Below, one piece after another: positions 46,597 to 56,734 of a stretch of 64,000 nt of DNA. Below the pieces are notes generated by a model that was not told the origin of the DNA, made no database searches, and worked only from the letters and a program-made list of their open reading frames with translations. Within the stretch, counting starts at the first letter, position 1. Every line of letters begins with the position of its first letter. The position numbers were made by a program, and so were the translations under genes. The stretch is from Pseudoalteromonas marina (GTDB taxonomy: Bacteria; Pseudomonadota; Gammaproteobacteria; Enterobacterales; Alteromonadaceae): NCBI RefSeq assembly GCF_000238335.3, contig NZ_AHCB03000006.1, positions 124,001 through 188,000 of the forward strand. Direction: 5' to 3'.

Positions 46597-46942
46597 TTAC
46601 TTACTATTCTCTACGAGTGACCTCGTTGACAACGGGGTGCATAATAGTGATTTGACGGGGTTAGGTCAAACGTTTTTTTAAGAAAACAAATCAAGTGGTC
46701 ATTTTTAGCCCACAATGGCTAAATATTATAATAGAAGACTGAAATTTAAACTATTTAATTACTCTAGTACTATATAGATGAAAAGCAACTTGGCGCTGCA
46801 ATGCTTTTCTGCGAAAATGGCTTGGTAATATTAAATGAAAAATAAAGTTGTTATTTTCTTTATAAGCATATGCCCCTTTTTATTATGCGTTCATTTGTAA
46901 AGTATCGGTATCTAGTTAATTAACCCCAATTAAAGGTCAACC
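46597..46942. other. Gene-free stretch between tRNA operon and folD
   Basis: 346 bp with no credible gene. It holds the tRNA promoter near its left end; the rest is AT-rich and must contain the folD promoter, which I could not place with confidence. Confidence 0.6.
46641..46669 (-). promoter_or_regulatory. tRNA operon promoter
   Basis: Minus strand: -35 TTGACC (46664-46669), exact 17-bp spacer, -10 TATTAT (46641-46646), then the GC-rich discriminator GCACCCC expected for stable-RNA promoters under stringent control. Confidence 0.85.
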
Positions 46943-47797
46943 ATGACGGCAAACATCATTGATGGTAAAGCAATCGCAAAACAAGTACGTAGTACAGTTG
47001 CACAACGCGTAAGCGAACGCGTTTCTAAAGGATTACGCGCCCCCGGACTTGCAGTGGTCCTCGTAGGACTTGATCCAGCAAGCCAAGTTTATGTTGGTTC
47101 AAAGCGTAAAGCCTGTGAAGAAGTTGGTTTTATTTCAAAATCATTTGATTTACCTGCAGACACAAAAGAAGATGCTCTTTTAAGTTTAATTGATGAGCTA
47201 AATAATGATGCTGAAGTAGATGGCATTTTGGTGCAGTTACCTTTACCTGATGGACTCGATGCAGAGAAAATTTTAGAACGCATTACACCACACAAAGACG
47301 TTGATGGCTTTCACCCATACAATATAGGTCGTTTAGCACAGCGTATGCCTGCGCTTCGTCCTTGTACCCCAAAAGGGATTATTACTTTACTCGATTCTAC
47401 CGGTGTTCGTTATAAAGGCATGCATGCGGTTGTGGTTGGCGCATCAAATATTGTGGGCCGCCCTATGTCGTTAGAGCTATTACTGGCCGGTTGTACGACT
47501 ACTGTGTGCCATAAGTTTACACAAGATTTAGAAACCCATGTGCGACGCGCAGACCTGCTGGTTGTAGCTGTGGGCAAACCTGAATTTATCCCTGGAGATT
47601 GGGTAAAAGAAGGTGCCATTGTTATAGATGTAGGTATAAACCGTTTAGATACAGGTAAACTAGTAGGCGACGTTGAATACAGCATTGCAGAGCAAAAAGC
47701 TCACTTTATTACTCCTGTTCCTGGCGGGGTTGGCCCAATGACCGTGGCCAGCTTAATTGAAAATACATTAGAAGCATGCGAAAAATATCATAGCTGA
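46943..47797 (+). CDS. folD: Methylenetetrahydrofolate dehydrogenase/cyclohydrolase
   Basis: Interconverts methylene- and formyl-tetrahydrofolate with NADP. The 284 residues have the catalytic Lys region ([20 protein letters not shown]), the [10 protein letters not shown] substrate motif and the nucleotide site [12 protein letters not shown], plus the C-terminal [11 protein letters not shown]. The length is standard. It is monocistronic and convergent with cysS. Confidence 0.97.
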   Translation: MTANIIDGKAIAKQVRSTVAQRVSERVSKGLRAPGLAVVLVGLDPASQVYVGSKRKACEEVGFISKSFDLPADTKEDALLSLIDELNNDAEVDGILVQLPLPDGLDAEKILERITPHKDVDGFHPYNIGRLAQRMPALRPCTPKGIITLLDSTGVRYKGMHAVVVGASNIVGRPMSLELLLAGCTTTVCHKFTQDLETHVRRADLLVVAVGKPEFIPGDWVKEGAIVIDVGINRLDTGKLVGDVEYSIAEQKAHFITPVPGGVGPMTVASLIENTLEACEKYHS

Positions 47798-47810
47798 ATA
47801 TAATTCAAAT

Positions 47811-47842
47811 AAAAAAGGGTTGCCATTCGGCAACCCTTTTTT
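47811..47842. terminator. Bidirectional terminator between folD and cysS
   Basis: A perfect 14-bp stem (47811-47824 with 47829-47842) with loop ATTC and A/T runs at both ends, serving both convergent genes. Confidence 0.92.
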
Positions 47843-47859
47843 ATTACAAGCGAGTAATT

Positions 47860-49239
47860 TTAAGCCTTACGCCACGTTGTTTTACCGGCTGAATCTTCAA
47901 GTATTACACCTAATGCATTAAGCGCATCACGTGCTTCATCAGCAGCAGCCCAGTCTTTACTCGCACGTGCTTCATTACGTTTTACTATTAAGGCTTCAAT
48001 CGTTGCAACTTCATTATCATCTTGCCCGCCTTGTAAAAAAGCCTCAGGCGCTTGTTGTGCAACGCCTAATACTTCGCCAATAGTACGTAATATAAACGCA
48101 AGTTGACCCGCCTGTATTGCATCGCTTTCTTTTACGCGGTTTAGCTCTTTTGCCAGCTCAAATAAAACAGGTAAAGCCTCTGGAGTATTAAAATCATCAT
48201 CCATTGCTTTTCTAAATTTAATCACGAACTCGTTACTCTCAAGCTCACACTCGATAGGTTTAACGTCACGTAAAGCAGTATAAATACGCTCAAGCGATGA
48301 ACGCGCTTGGTCTAAGTTTTCTTGCGAGTAATTAAGTTGGCTGCGGTAATGACCTGATATTAAAAAGTAACGAACCGACTCAGGGTCGTACTCTTTTAGC
48401 ACATCGCGTACAGTAAAAAAATTATCTAACGATTTAGACATTTTTTCTTTATTTACTTGTACCATACCCGTATGGATCCACGTATTTACATACTCACCAT
48501 TATTGGCACAGCATGACTGCGCAATTTCATTTTCATGGTGCGGAAACTGTAAATCAGACCCCCCACCATGAATATCAAAATGTTCACCTAAATGCTTTGA
48601 GCTCATAGCTGAACATTCAATGTGCCAACCTGGGCGCCCTTCTCCCCATGGAGATGACCATGAAGGCTCGCCGGCTTTGGCTTTTTTCCATAAAACAAAG
48701 TCCAATGGGTCATCTTTATCTTGCGCAACTTCCACACGCGAGCCTGACTGCAACATTGTTAAATCTTGCTGAGAGAGCGCGCCGTATTGCTCAAACGTTG
48801 ATACATCAAATAACACGTCACCATCAGCTGCAACATACGCATGCCCTTTAGCTATTAAACGCTCAACCATTTCAATAATTTCACCCATGTGCCCTGTCAC
48901 TGTCGGTTCTACATCGGGGCGTAACATGTTTAGGCTATCAAAATCTTCATGCATGGCTTTGGTCATGCGCAGTGTTAAATCGTTTATTGACTCTTTATTT
49001 TCATTTGCACGTTTAATAATTTTGTCGTCAACGTCGGTAATATTACGCACATATTTTAAATTGTAACCAATATGGCGAAGGTAGCGAACAATGACGTCAA
49101 AGCCAACAAATGTACGCGCATGGCCGATATGACAGTAATCGTAAATGGTGATACCACACACATACATGTCGATTTTACCATCGACCATAGGTTTAAATTG
49201 TTCTTTTTGTCGCGTGAGTGTGTTGTATATTTGTACCAT
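47860..49239 (-). CDS. cysS: Cysteinyl-tRNA synthetase
   Basis: A class I synthetase of 459 residues with HIGH at 37-40, the zinc-binding Cys/His residues (CGI near 28, GWHIECSAM) and the KMSKS loop KEKMSKSL near 267. It is divergent from ppiB with a 132-bp spacer, the arrangement common in gammaproteobacteria. Confidence 0.97.
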   Translation of the reverse strand: MVQIYNTLTRQKEQFKPMVDGKIDMYVCGITIYDYCHIGHARTFVGFDVIVRYLRHIGYNLKYVRNITDVDDKIIKRANENKESINDLTLRMTKAMHEDFDSLNMLRPDVEPTVTGHMGEIIEMVERLIAKGHAYVAADGDVLFDVSTFEQYGALSQQDLTMLQSGSRVEVAQDKDDPLDFVLWKKAKAGEPSWSSPWGEGRPGWHIECSAMSSKHLGEHFDIHGGGSDLQFPHHENEIAQSCCANNGEYVNTWIHTGMVQVNKEKMSKSLDNFFTVRDVLKEYDPESVRYFLISGHYRSQLNYSQENLDQARSSLERIYTALRDVKPIECELESNEFVIKFRKAMDDDFNTPEALPVLFELAKELNRVKESDAIQAGQLAFILRTIGEVLGVAQQAPEAFLQGGQDDNEVATIEALIVKRNEARASKDWAAADEARDALNALGVILEDSAGKTTWRKA

Positions 49240-49371
49240 TTAGTTGGTGTCCTTCACTATTATCAAGAAAATGTATGTTACCACTTGAAAAGCATGGGCT
49301 CTAGCGCTTTGTTAATCTTAGCTAACTAAGATAAAATAGTGCGACTATTTAAACCAGATATAGGAAAGCAC

Positions 49372-49863
49372 ATGGTTGTTCTACACACAAACTTTGGTGA
49401 CATCACCATTAAAATGTTTGAGCAAGAAGCTCCAAACACAGTAAAAAACTTTTTAGAGTATGCAAACGCAGGTTTTTACAACGGTACAATTTTTCACCGT
49501 GTAATTGATGGCTTTATGGTTCAAGGTGGTGGCTTTGTTTCAGGTATGGAGCAAAAAGACGTTAACGATCCAATTCAAAACGAAGCTAACAACGGCCTGC
49601 CTAATAAAGTAGGTACTTTAGCTATGGCACGCACGCCAGATCCACACTCTGCTACAGCACAGTTTTTTATTAATGTTAACAACAACGATTTTTTAAACCA
49701 CAGCAGCGAAACGTCTCAAGGCTGGGGTTACTGTGTGTTTGCTGAAGTAGTTGAAGGCATGGACATTGTAGAAAAAATTAAAGGTGTAGCTACTGGTAGC
49801 AATGGTTTTCACCAAGATGTTCCTCTTGAAGACGTGATCATCGAAAGCGTTACTGTTAACTAA
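49372..49863 (+). CDS. ppiB: Cytosolic cyclophilin-type peptidyl-prolyl isomerase
   Basis: A 163-residue cyclophilin with [14 protein letters not shown], containing the catalytic Arg, and the [17 protein letters not shown] core. The ATG at 49372 has AGGAAA before it and gives the usual length without a signal peptide; the upstream GTG at 49339 adds 11 residues with no ribosome site. It is followed by lpxH past a hairpin. Confidence 0.95.
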   Translation: MVVLHTNFGDITIKMFEQEAPNTVKNFLEYANAGFYNGTIFHRVIDGFMVQGGGFVSGMEQKDVNDPIQNEANNGLPNKVGTLAMARTPDPHSATAQFFINVNNNDFLNHSSETSQGWGYCVFAEVVEGMDIVEKIKGVATGSNGFHQDVPLEDVIIESVTVN

Positions 49864-49892
49864 TAGTTCGCTTACCCACATAACGTGGAGTA

Positions 49893-49936
49893 TCAGCGGG
49901 TGTCATTGCAACATGCATGCGCCCGCTTTATTTTTA
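49893..49936 (+). terminator. Probable terminator between ppiB and lpxH
   Basis: AGCGGG (49895-49900) pairs with CCCGCT (49922-49927), followed by TTATTTTTAT. The loop is long (21 bases), so it may be weak and allow read-through into lpxH. Confidence 0.5.
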
Positions 49937-49952
49937 TCGAAAAGATATCCCT

Positions 49953-50690
49953 ATGACTCAAAAAACGTATTTTATTGCTGATTTACATTTAACTGAAAAC
50001 AGACCTGATATTAGCGCTGCTTTTTTTAAGTTTTTAGAATCTAACATTTTGAATCAAGACGTTGATGCGCTTTACATTTTAGGTGACTTTTTTGAAGTAT
50101 GGGTAGGTGATGACTACGTCACTGAACTTGCGCGCAGTGTAGCTACAAAGCTTAAAGCAATAAGTGATTCAGGTATTCCCGTCTATTTTATTCATGGTAA
50201 TCGCGACTTTATCCTGCGAGAACACTATGCAAATTTAGCAGGTATGACACTGTTAGATGAGCAAACTGTTATAGACCTTTACGGCACACCCACTGTTATT
50301 TTACATGGGGATGAAATGTGTACCCAGGATATTGAGTATCAAAAATTTCGTAAAAAAAGCCGCGGTTGGTGGTGGCCAAAATTAATGCTTGCCATGCCAT
50401 TATGGTACCGAAAAAAAATAGCTCGCAATGCCCGTGAAAAAAGTAAGCTTAGCCAAGCAGATAAACCGATAGAAATTTTAGACGTTGTTGATGATGCTGT
50501 CCTTTCGACATTTAAGAGGCACAAAGTTGTTAACATGATCCATGGTCATACGCACCGACCAAATATTCATACATACTCACTAAATGGACAAACGCTTACA
50601 CGAACTGTTTTAGGTGACTGGTATGAACAAGGCTCCTACTTAATTGTGACACCTCAAGAACAAAGGCTAATAAACACACCATTTAAATGA
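49953..50690 (+). CDS. lpxH: UDP-2,3-diacylglucosamine pyrophosphatase
   Basis: Cleaves UDP-2,3-diacylglucosamine to lipid X in lipid A synthesis. The 245-residue metallophosphatase has the metal motifs ADLHL (Asp10, His12), GDFFEVWVGDD, GNRDF and HGHTHRP in order. The ATG at 49953 is preferred over 49917, which lies within the hairpin loop before it. The ppiB-lpxH pairing is conserved. Confidence 0.95.
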   Translation: MTQKTYFIADLHLTENRPDISAAFFKFLESNILNQDVDALYILGDFFEVWVGDDYVTELARSVATKLKAISDSGIPVYFIHGNRDFILREHYANLAGMTLLDEQTVIDLYGTPTVILHGDEMCTQDIEYQKFRKKSRGWWWPKLMLAMPLWYRKKIARNAREKSKLSQADKPIEILDVVDDAVLSTFKRHKVVNMIHGHTHRPNIHTYSLNGQTLTRTVLGDWYEQGSYLIVTPQEQRLINTPFK

Positions 50691-50793
50691 GCTATATAAA
50701 GCCATTTTTAGAGCCTCAAACCCTAAGTGTAGTTCATTTAAGGCCCTATATAGCATTTAAATAATACGTTAAAAGTTAAATGTGGGTACTCAC

Positions 50794-52707
50794 TTAATTT
50801 TTAGGCAACGTAATTGTAAATCGAGTTTTAAATTTATCCTCCCATTGAGGATCAGACTCTAAAACCAATTGCCCTTTTAAAATTTTAGTGACCCATTGAG
50901 ATACCATATAAAGCCCAAGCCCTATGTTCCCTTTACCGCGCGCTGATGTATGAAAGGGCTCAAAAATAACAGATTGCTGCTGCTGATTAATCCCGCATCC
51001 GCTGTCTGATACGATAATATTTACATCTCCCTTATCACTTTCCTCAACCTTAATTTCAATCTCACCAGATTGATTCTCTTCAAAAGCGTGGTTAAGCGCA
51101 TTCATTATAAGGTTTTCAATAACCTGTGAAATAATCCCAGGGCGACTTTTAAGCGTGCAGTTATCATTAAATAGGGTTTTAATTTTAACCTTTGAGGTTT
51201 TTAATCGAGAGTTCAGAGTAATCAACAACTCTTTTATTATTGCTTCAATATTACATTCAATAAACTCTTCATTATTTCTATCTATAGCCATTTTTTTAAA
51301 GCTTTTTACAAGCACAGCAGCTTTATCTAGGTTTACTCTGGCTAAGCCTAAATTATCATCTAAGCTTGATACGCTGTTCTCTAGCAGAGACTTTGTTAAG
51401 CCAGTTTTTATACCTTCATTGAGGCGGCTCATCACCGACTCAGCGTTAGTAACAGAAATAATAGCACCGCCAATAGGCGTGTTCATCTCATGAGCTACAC
51501 CCGCAACAAGCATGCCTAATGAAGATAATTTTTGCGCTTCAACAAAGCTATCCTGCAAAAGTTGCTGCTGCCTAATGGTATTTGAAAGTTGATTATTGAC
51601 AGAATCCAGCTCCAACTTTTCAGCGCGTAACTGGTCAAATAAATCTTTTAGCGTTTTTGTATAGCAATATTCTCTGTATAAAATAAAGCCACCAATAAAC
51701 AAAAGAATAATGCCGCCAATACCAGCATAACCTAGCGCCGTAAAGTGTATTTTATTCATCAATTTATCTTTACTTTTGATGTAAATATAAATGACTTCAT
51801 TAAGGGTTTCATTATGCCTTTTTGAAAAAAGTGCGGGCAGCTTGTCTAACGAATAAATGTTTGAATCAAAATATCTTACTGTATTTTCTTGTTGGTTTTG
51901 CATAGACTCCCAGAGTGATGGGTTATAACTAGCAATTGTTAGCTCTGGCAATCCAAGCATAAACCCCCACTCTTTAGACTTATCATTGTTGAAAATCCAA
52001 TACCCATCTTTATTTACAATATTAATTTGAGCGTTTTCAGAAGAGTAATTTCTAATTTTCTGAAAAAAGTCAGATAAGTTAAAATTAATTATAATGAGGC
52101 CATCAACTATATATTCGCTTGAGCTGGTTCGATAAGTAACTCTAATGGTGGGTTCGTATGGCTCAACTATTGAACCATACTCCATATTTAAATCAATTCT
52201 TGATAAAAACGAATCAGGTGCCTCTATCGATATGCCTTGCCTAAAATAATAGCGCGATATTTTGTTTTGTAGTTCACTTTGCTCAATTACTTTAGCTTCT
52301 CCATCTTTGAAGTCGACCCTAAAGCGCTCGTTTCCTACAATATCAATCCATCGTATTTGAGATATATTAGGTGACAATTGGCCAAAACTGATAAAGTACT
52401 CATTAATGGTGTTTATCGACTTTGAATCTCTAAACTCGTATCTTGGCAAGCCGCCTCTTTTTAAGTTTTTGTTATTTGCTAGAACCTGTGTTAGTTTTTT
52501 TATGCTACTTAGCTCTTTTACAAACTCTGTCTGCACTAACGATAGTTTGTCGTCCTGATAATCTTGAACAAGCGTAAGCCTTGATTGGTAAATTTGCCAA
52601 TATACTAAAAAACTAATAACGCCAGCAGCAACCATAATAAACAATGCTTTAATATATAGCTGTTTATTATTTAAACTAACAGAAAGTCTATGATCAAACT
52701 TTTCCAT
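50794..52707 (-). CDS. Membrane sensor histidine kinase
   Basis: A 637-residue kinase. One helix (about 21-39), a periplasmic sensor region of about 285 residues that resembles a double-Cache fold, a second helix (about 325-345), a coiled coil, then the kinase core: H-box VAGVAHEMNTPIGG with His406, N-box NLIMNALNHAF near 532, G1 VSDSGCGI near 567 and G2 GNIGLGLY near 593. The signal is unknown. Its start overlaps the end of the response regulator gene by 14 bp and has no good ribosome site of its own, so translation is probably coupled. It very likely phosphorylates that regulator. Confidence 0.9.
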   Translation of the reverse strand: MEKFDHRLSVSLNNKQLYIKALFIMVAAGVISFLVYWQIYQSRLTLVQDYQDDKLSLVQTEFVKELSSIKKLTQVLANNKNLKRGGLPRYEFRDSKSINTINEYFISFGQLSPNISQIRWIDIVGNERFRVDFKDGEAKVIEQSELQNKISRYYFRQGISIEAPDSFLSRIDLNMEYGSIVEPYEPTIRVTYRTSSSEYIVDGLIIINFNLSDFFQKIRNYSSENAQINIVNKDGYWIFNNDKSKEWGFMLGLPELTIASYNPSLWESMQNQQENTVRYFDSNIYSLDKLPALFSKRHNETLNEVIYIYIKSKDKLMNKIHFTALGYAGIGGIILLFIGGFILYREYCYTKTLKDLFDQLRAEKLELDSVNNQLSNTIRQQQLLQDSFVEAQKLSSLGMLVAGVAHEMNTPIGGAIISVTNAESVMSRLNEGIKTGLTKSLLENSVSSLDDNLGLARVNLDKAAVLVKSFKKMAIDRNNEEFIECNIEAIIKELLITLNSRLKTSKVKIKTLFNDNCTLKSRPGIISQVIENLIMNALNHAFEENQSGEIEIKVEESDKGDVNIIVSDSGCGINQQQQSVIFEPFHTSARGKGNIGLGLYMVSQWVTKILKGQLVLESDPQWEDKFKTRFTITLPKN

Positions 52708-54919
52708 ATTGCTTTAACCATGTTGTTAAATCGTCAAAAAACAGTGGTTTTGAAAAGTAATAACCTTGGGCCACATCACAGCCTATTTTTTTAACCCATT
52801 CACACTGTTCTAGTGTTTCTACACCCTCAACAATAATAGAAAAATTAAATCGTCTGGCTAAGTTTACAATCATTTCTAGGATGTATTGGTTATTAGCATT
52901 GCGCTCAATATCAGTTAAAAAACATCTGTCTATTTTTAAAATATTTGCAGGTATCTCAGTTATGTGTGAAATAGATGAATAACCTGTTCCAAAATCATCA
53001 ATACTTACTTTAATACCCAGCGCCATAAATTCATCTAACGACTCTCTAATTAAGTCGTAATTACTGATCGCTTGGGTCTCAGTAATCTCTAGCTCAAGCA
53101 TTTCTGGAAGTATATTGGCATCTTTTAACTTATGAAGGACTTTTTTGCAGTAATCAGGGTCAACCAAATCAAAGGCAGATGCATTAAAAGCAATAGGCAG
53201 ATTTACGCCTATATCACTTAACTTATGAATGGTCGAAATTATCTTATCGAAAATAACGCTGTCTAATTCACTAATTAAACCAGCTGTTTCAGCAAGTTCA
53301 ATAAATACTTCTGGACTTACAAAACTACCGTCTTCTAATTGCCAACGAGCCAATGCCTCAAAGCCCACAGGGGTTAACGTTGCTAAGTCCATTTTCGGCT
53401 GTAAGGCTACTTGTAAAGTACCAGCACCAATTACTCTTCTTAATCGGGCCATTAAACTATATCGGTTAGTTAATGCTTCTGTTTTTTCTTGGGTATGCTT
53501 TATATATTTTAAAGATGCGGTTTGGCTATCACTTAAACTAGATTCAGCAATGCTTATTATTTTTTCGGGTACAATATTTAAAACAGAGCTTAGCGCTAAA
53601 TCAAGAATTCTCAAATCAGCATATTGTTTTACAGAGGTAATTATACATTTTTGCCTTATCAGGCTAGCTATCATTTCGTCGGTTATATCGAAGTTTGCGT
53701 TTATAAGTAATCCAAAGCTACTGTTATTGATAATGGCAATACGCGCTGAATAACCATCAAAAATAGTCATTAAATTTTTATAAACTTCTTTTAATAGCTT
53801 TTGACAAAAATCGTGACCAAACGAAAAAGCTTTTTCTTCAAATTGCTCAACTTCAAAAACTAACAAACGTGTTTGGTACTGCTCGTGCAGGTTCATATTT
53901 TTTATTTCACGAGTGAGCCAGTTACGATTATGCATGTTTAACGACACATCGGTATATGCAAGTTCAGTAAGCTTGTTAAGCAGTGCTATATTACTAAACC
54001 CTGTGCTTACATTTTCACTGAATACTTTTAATAAATATTCATTTTGCTCTGATATTTCATTGTCCGACTGAACAATCGTTATATAGCTTTCCCCAGCTAT
54101 TTCTTTGTTGCAAAAATAAAATATCGTGTGGTGCTCAGAAAAAATGTGCCTTTTTTCGTCCAAAGCTCGCTCAAAATCACTGTAGATTTGTGGAAGCAAA
54201 ACCCTATCGTCAATAAGCTTTCCTTCAAACCCATCAAAACAACCATTAGCTGTCGAAATATGCGCTCTGATAATTTCGCCATCACTTTGAGTAGAGCACA
54301 TAATCCCTCCTCCCTCAGTGACGTTTAAAATATTACTGATTTCTTCTAAAACAGCTTTAGAGAAAGATCCCATATCGTGTTTACTGTTTATGCTTCTTGA
54401 AGCATCTAAAACAAGTTGAAGACCTTTTCTGGCTGAAGATATTTGTGAAATGTATTTCCAGGTGCGTAAGTTGCTTGTAACAATAGATTGTAATTTTTCA
54501 GCAGAGACGTCTGATTTATTCCAATATTCGTCTATATCAAGCGTTTTCATTATTTGCTGTTCGGGAGCAAAGCCTGGTTGACCTGTAAGTAAAACAATAC
54601 GCATGTCTGCGTTACCAATCACCTCTCTTATAGTACTTACAAGCCTAAGACCTGAGTCATCATCTTCCATAACAACATCTATAAAGGTGAGCGCTATATC
54701 TGGATGCAAACTGAGCACTAAAGCTGCTTGTGAAACCGAGTTAGCTGTGAGAACTTCTATTTCACAATTATCCTCTGGTGTCATTTCTTTTAAGCTATTA
54801 GTTAAAGCAAGCTGGTAATTTATATCGTCCTCAACAGTGAGCACTTTTATTTTTTTTATTGTTGAGCTGTCTTCTTCACGCTCCTCATCAAATACAAACA
54901 AACTGTTGCTATCGGACAT
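52694..54919 (-). CDS. Response regulator with DUF3369, degenerate GGDEF and EAL domains
   Basis: A 741-residue c-di-GMP phosphodiesterase candidate. The N-terminal receiver has the acidic pair in TVEDD, phosphoacceptor Asp81 (TFIDVVM), Thr112 and the Lys in WNKSD. A DUF3369-like segment covers about 160-310. A GGDEF-like region (about 315-450) has NNSSFG where GGDEF should be, so no cyclase activity is expected. The EAL domain (about 485-735) keeps FEALARW (Glu521), ELEITET (Glu611), DDFGTGYSS (Asp641/642), ILKID (Lys662) and VEGVET (Glu698), so it should be active. First gene of a two-gene operon with the histidine kinase. Confidence 0.9.
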   Translation of the reverse strand: MSDSNSLFVFDEEREEDSSTIKKIKVLTVEDDINYQLALTNSLKEMTPEDNCEIEVLTANSVSQAALVLSLHPDIALTFIDVVMEDDDSGLRLVSTIREVIGNADMRIVLLTGQPGFAPEQQIMKTLDIDEYWNKSDVSAEKLQSIVTSNLRTWKYISQISSARKGLQLVLDASRSINSKHDMGSFSKAVLEEISNILNVTEGGGIMCSTQSDGEIIRAHISTANGCFDGFEGKLIDDRVLLPQIYSDFERALDEKRHIFSEHHTIFYFCNKEIAGESYITIVQSDNEISEQNEYLLKVFSENVSTGFSNIALLNKLTELAYTDVSLNMHNRNWLTREIKNMNLHEQYQTRLLVFEVEQFEEKAFSFGHDFCQKLLKEVYKNLMTIFDGYSARIAIINNSSFGLLINANFDITDEMIASLIRQKCIITSVKQYADLRILDLALSSVLNIVPEKIISIAESSLSDSQTASLKYIKHTQEKTEALTNRYSLMARLRRVIGAGTLQVALQPKMDLATLTPVGFEALARWQLEDGSFVSPEVFIELAETAGLISELDSVIFDKIISTIHKLSDIGVNLPIAFNASAFDLVDPDYCKKVLHKLKDANILPEMLELEITETQAISNYDLIRESLDEFMALGIKVSIDDFGTGYSSISHITEIPANILKIDRCFLTDIERNANNQYILEMIVNLARRFNFSIIVEGVETLEQCEWVKKIGCDVAQGYYFSKPLFFDDLTTWLKQYGKV

Positions 54920-55081
54920 CCTACACCGCCTATATAAAAAATATACAACTAAATTTAATAGATATAGTTCGTAAATTTGTATGTAACTATTTACTATATA
55001 TATAGTAGAAGGCGATTTAAGTTTGGTCTAATTTTTAGTGCTTTATCTCATCAGTTACGCAAAAAATAAAGCACAGGGGGA

Positions 55082-55840
55082 TTATGCTGGCGTGCCACTA
55101 TGAAATTTGAAGTCTTCATCTGCCGATACAATAAGTTCAGCTTCAATTTCACCAAATTCCTTAACCCTTTGCGTAATATCGAAATCGGCAATTTCTTGAG
55201 CTAAGGCTAGATAATCTTGATAATGACGTGCCTCTGAGCGCAGTAGCGAAATATAAAAATCACCTAGACGTTTATCTACATGGGGCGCCAACTTTGCAAA
55301 ACGCTCACACGAGCGTGCCTCAATGTAAGCACCTACAATTAATTTGTCGACAAGTGCATTTGGCTCGAATGTTTTTACATTTCGTAACATCCCTTTAGCG
55401 TAACGACATGGTGTAATACTTTGGTACTCTACACCGTACTCATCCATTATTTCTAAAACTTGGTAAAAGTGATGTAACTCTTCTTTTATGAGCAACACCA
55501 TTTTGTCAATTAAGTCTTGCCCGTAAGGAGAGTTAGACTTAGGAATGATTGATTTAGTGAGCTTGTTTTTTGCTGCTAAATCACGCCAGTTACCTTCACG
55601 TTTATAAATAAGTGTTTCGAATGGTTTAAGCCAGGCTAAAAGTGCATCACCGCTTTCTTTATCTACTGCATACTTACGAATTAAAAACATTGCTGACTGA
55701 GCTGCTTTTAACTCACAAATTAAGTGATCTATTAAAATAACTGACAGATTTTCTTTTTTGATTGCTTTATCTACCCACTGAGTCGGTGTTTTGCACAATA
55801 AAAAGTCGTGAATAGGCTCTAACAGCTGGCTATGTGACAC
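55082..55840 (-). CDS. miaE: tRNA 2-methylthio-N6-isopentenyladenosine hydroxylase
   Basis: A 252-residue di-iron ferritin-like hydroxylase that modifies A37 of certain tRNAs. Metal-ligand contexts are visible in KEELHHFYQVLEIM, YIEARSCERFAKLAP and RSEARHYQDYLALA. Length and motifs fit MiaE. A 9-bp inverted repeat (GTGCTTTAT/ATAAAGCAC, 55038-55074) lies just past the stop but has no T-run. Confidence 0.92.
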   Translation of the reverse strand: MSHSQLLEPIHDFLLCKTPTQWVDKAIKKENLSVILIDHLICELKAAQSAMFLIRKYAVDKESGDALLAWLKPFETLIYKREGNWRDLAAKNKLTKSIIPKSNSPYGQDLIDKMVLLIKEELHHFYQVLEIMDEYGVEYQSITPCRYAKGMLRNVKTFEPNALVDKLIVGAYIEARSCERFAKLAPHVDKRLGDFYISLLRSEARHYQDYLALAQEIADFDITQRVKEFGEIEAELIVSADEDFKFHSGTPA

Positions 55841-56045
55841 GTTTGATACTCGTTGCTAATTAAAATTAAAGAACCTGTATTTTAACACGAATTCACGGTT
55901 TGATTAAATCAAAGCCAACTTCATTTATTTGTTAAAAATTAGTTAACTTGACTTTGTACACTATGTGGCCCATAACTGTAAATGAACTGTATAAATAATA
56001 CACTACAACAAAAACAATAATACCTTCCTAAACGGAGTACACACT

Positions 56046-56645
56046 ATGATATTAAACCACCTATGGGGCTTATACGCTCACCCACTTGAAGAGTGGCAAA
56101 CAATTGATAACCGACACGAAAGCTTGACCTATAGCTTGTCACACATTTTACTTATTGCTTTGTTTCCATCAATAATGGGGTATTACTCGTCTGTTTACTT
56201 GGGCTGGAGCATTGGCACTGGTGGTCTAGTATTTTTAACACATGAGAGCGCGCTATTAATAGCTATAGCCATGTATGTAGCTTTAATTATAGGTGTATTT
56301 GCACTTGCCTATTTAGCCCATTGGATGGCCGTTACTTTTGGCTCTAAACCCACCTTTACTCAAACGCTTGAACTAGCGGCTTACACAGCAACACCTGTAT
56401 TTATGTCTGCGCTTGCCGCTTTTTGGCCTGTACTTTGGTTTGTTGTATGTGCTGGTATTGTTGCACTAGCCTACTCGGTTTATTTACTTTATACCGGAGT
56501 ACCTATACTCATGCACATACCTGAAGAACGTGGTTTTATTTATGCAAGCTCGGTCGTTACTTGTGGGCTTATCCTACTAGTCATCATATTAGCTGCCACT
56601 GCGATTCTTTGGACAAATGGCATTGTAAGCCCCATGTTCACATAA
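56046..56645 (+). CDS. Yip1-family inner-membrane protein
   Basis: A 199-residue protein with five hydrophobic helices and the N-terminal HLWGLYAHPLEEWQTI typical of bacterial Yip1-domain (PF04893) proteins. The role in bacteria is unknown. It is a single gene, divergent from miaE with a 205-bp spacer that must hold both promoters. Confidence 0.85.
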   Translation: MILNHLWGLYAHPLEEWQTIDNRHESLTYSLSHILLIALFPSIMGYYSSVYLGWSIGTGGLVFLTHESALLIAIAMYVALIIGVFALAYLAHWMAVTFGSKPTFTQTLELAAYTATPVFMSALAAFWPVLWFVVCAGIVALAYSVYLLYTGVPILMHIPEERGFIYASSVVTCGLILLVIILAATAILWTNGIVSPMFT

Positions 56646-56686
56646 TAAATTTTAAGTAACTCGATTAAGTAATGTTCAACCAACAA

Positions 56687-56710
56687 AAAAGGAGCTAATT
56701 AGCTCCTTTT
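56687..56710. terminator. Bidirectional terminator between Yip1 gene and purF
   Basis: A perfect palindrome: AAAAGGAGCT, AATT centre, AGCTCCTTTT. A/T runs on both sides serve the convergent genes. Confidence 0.88.
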
Positions 56711-56734
56711 CTAAAATTAAAATACTCGAAAGAA

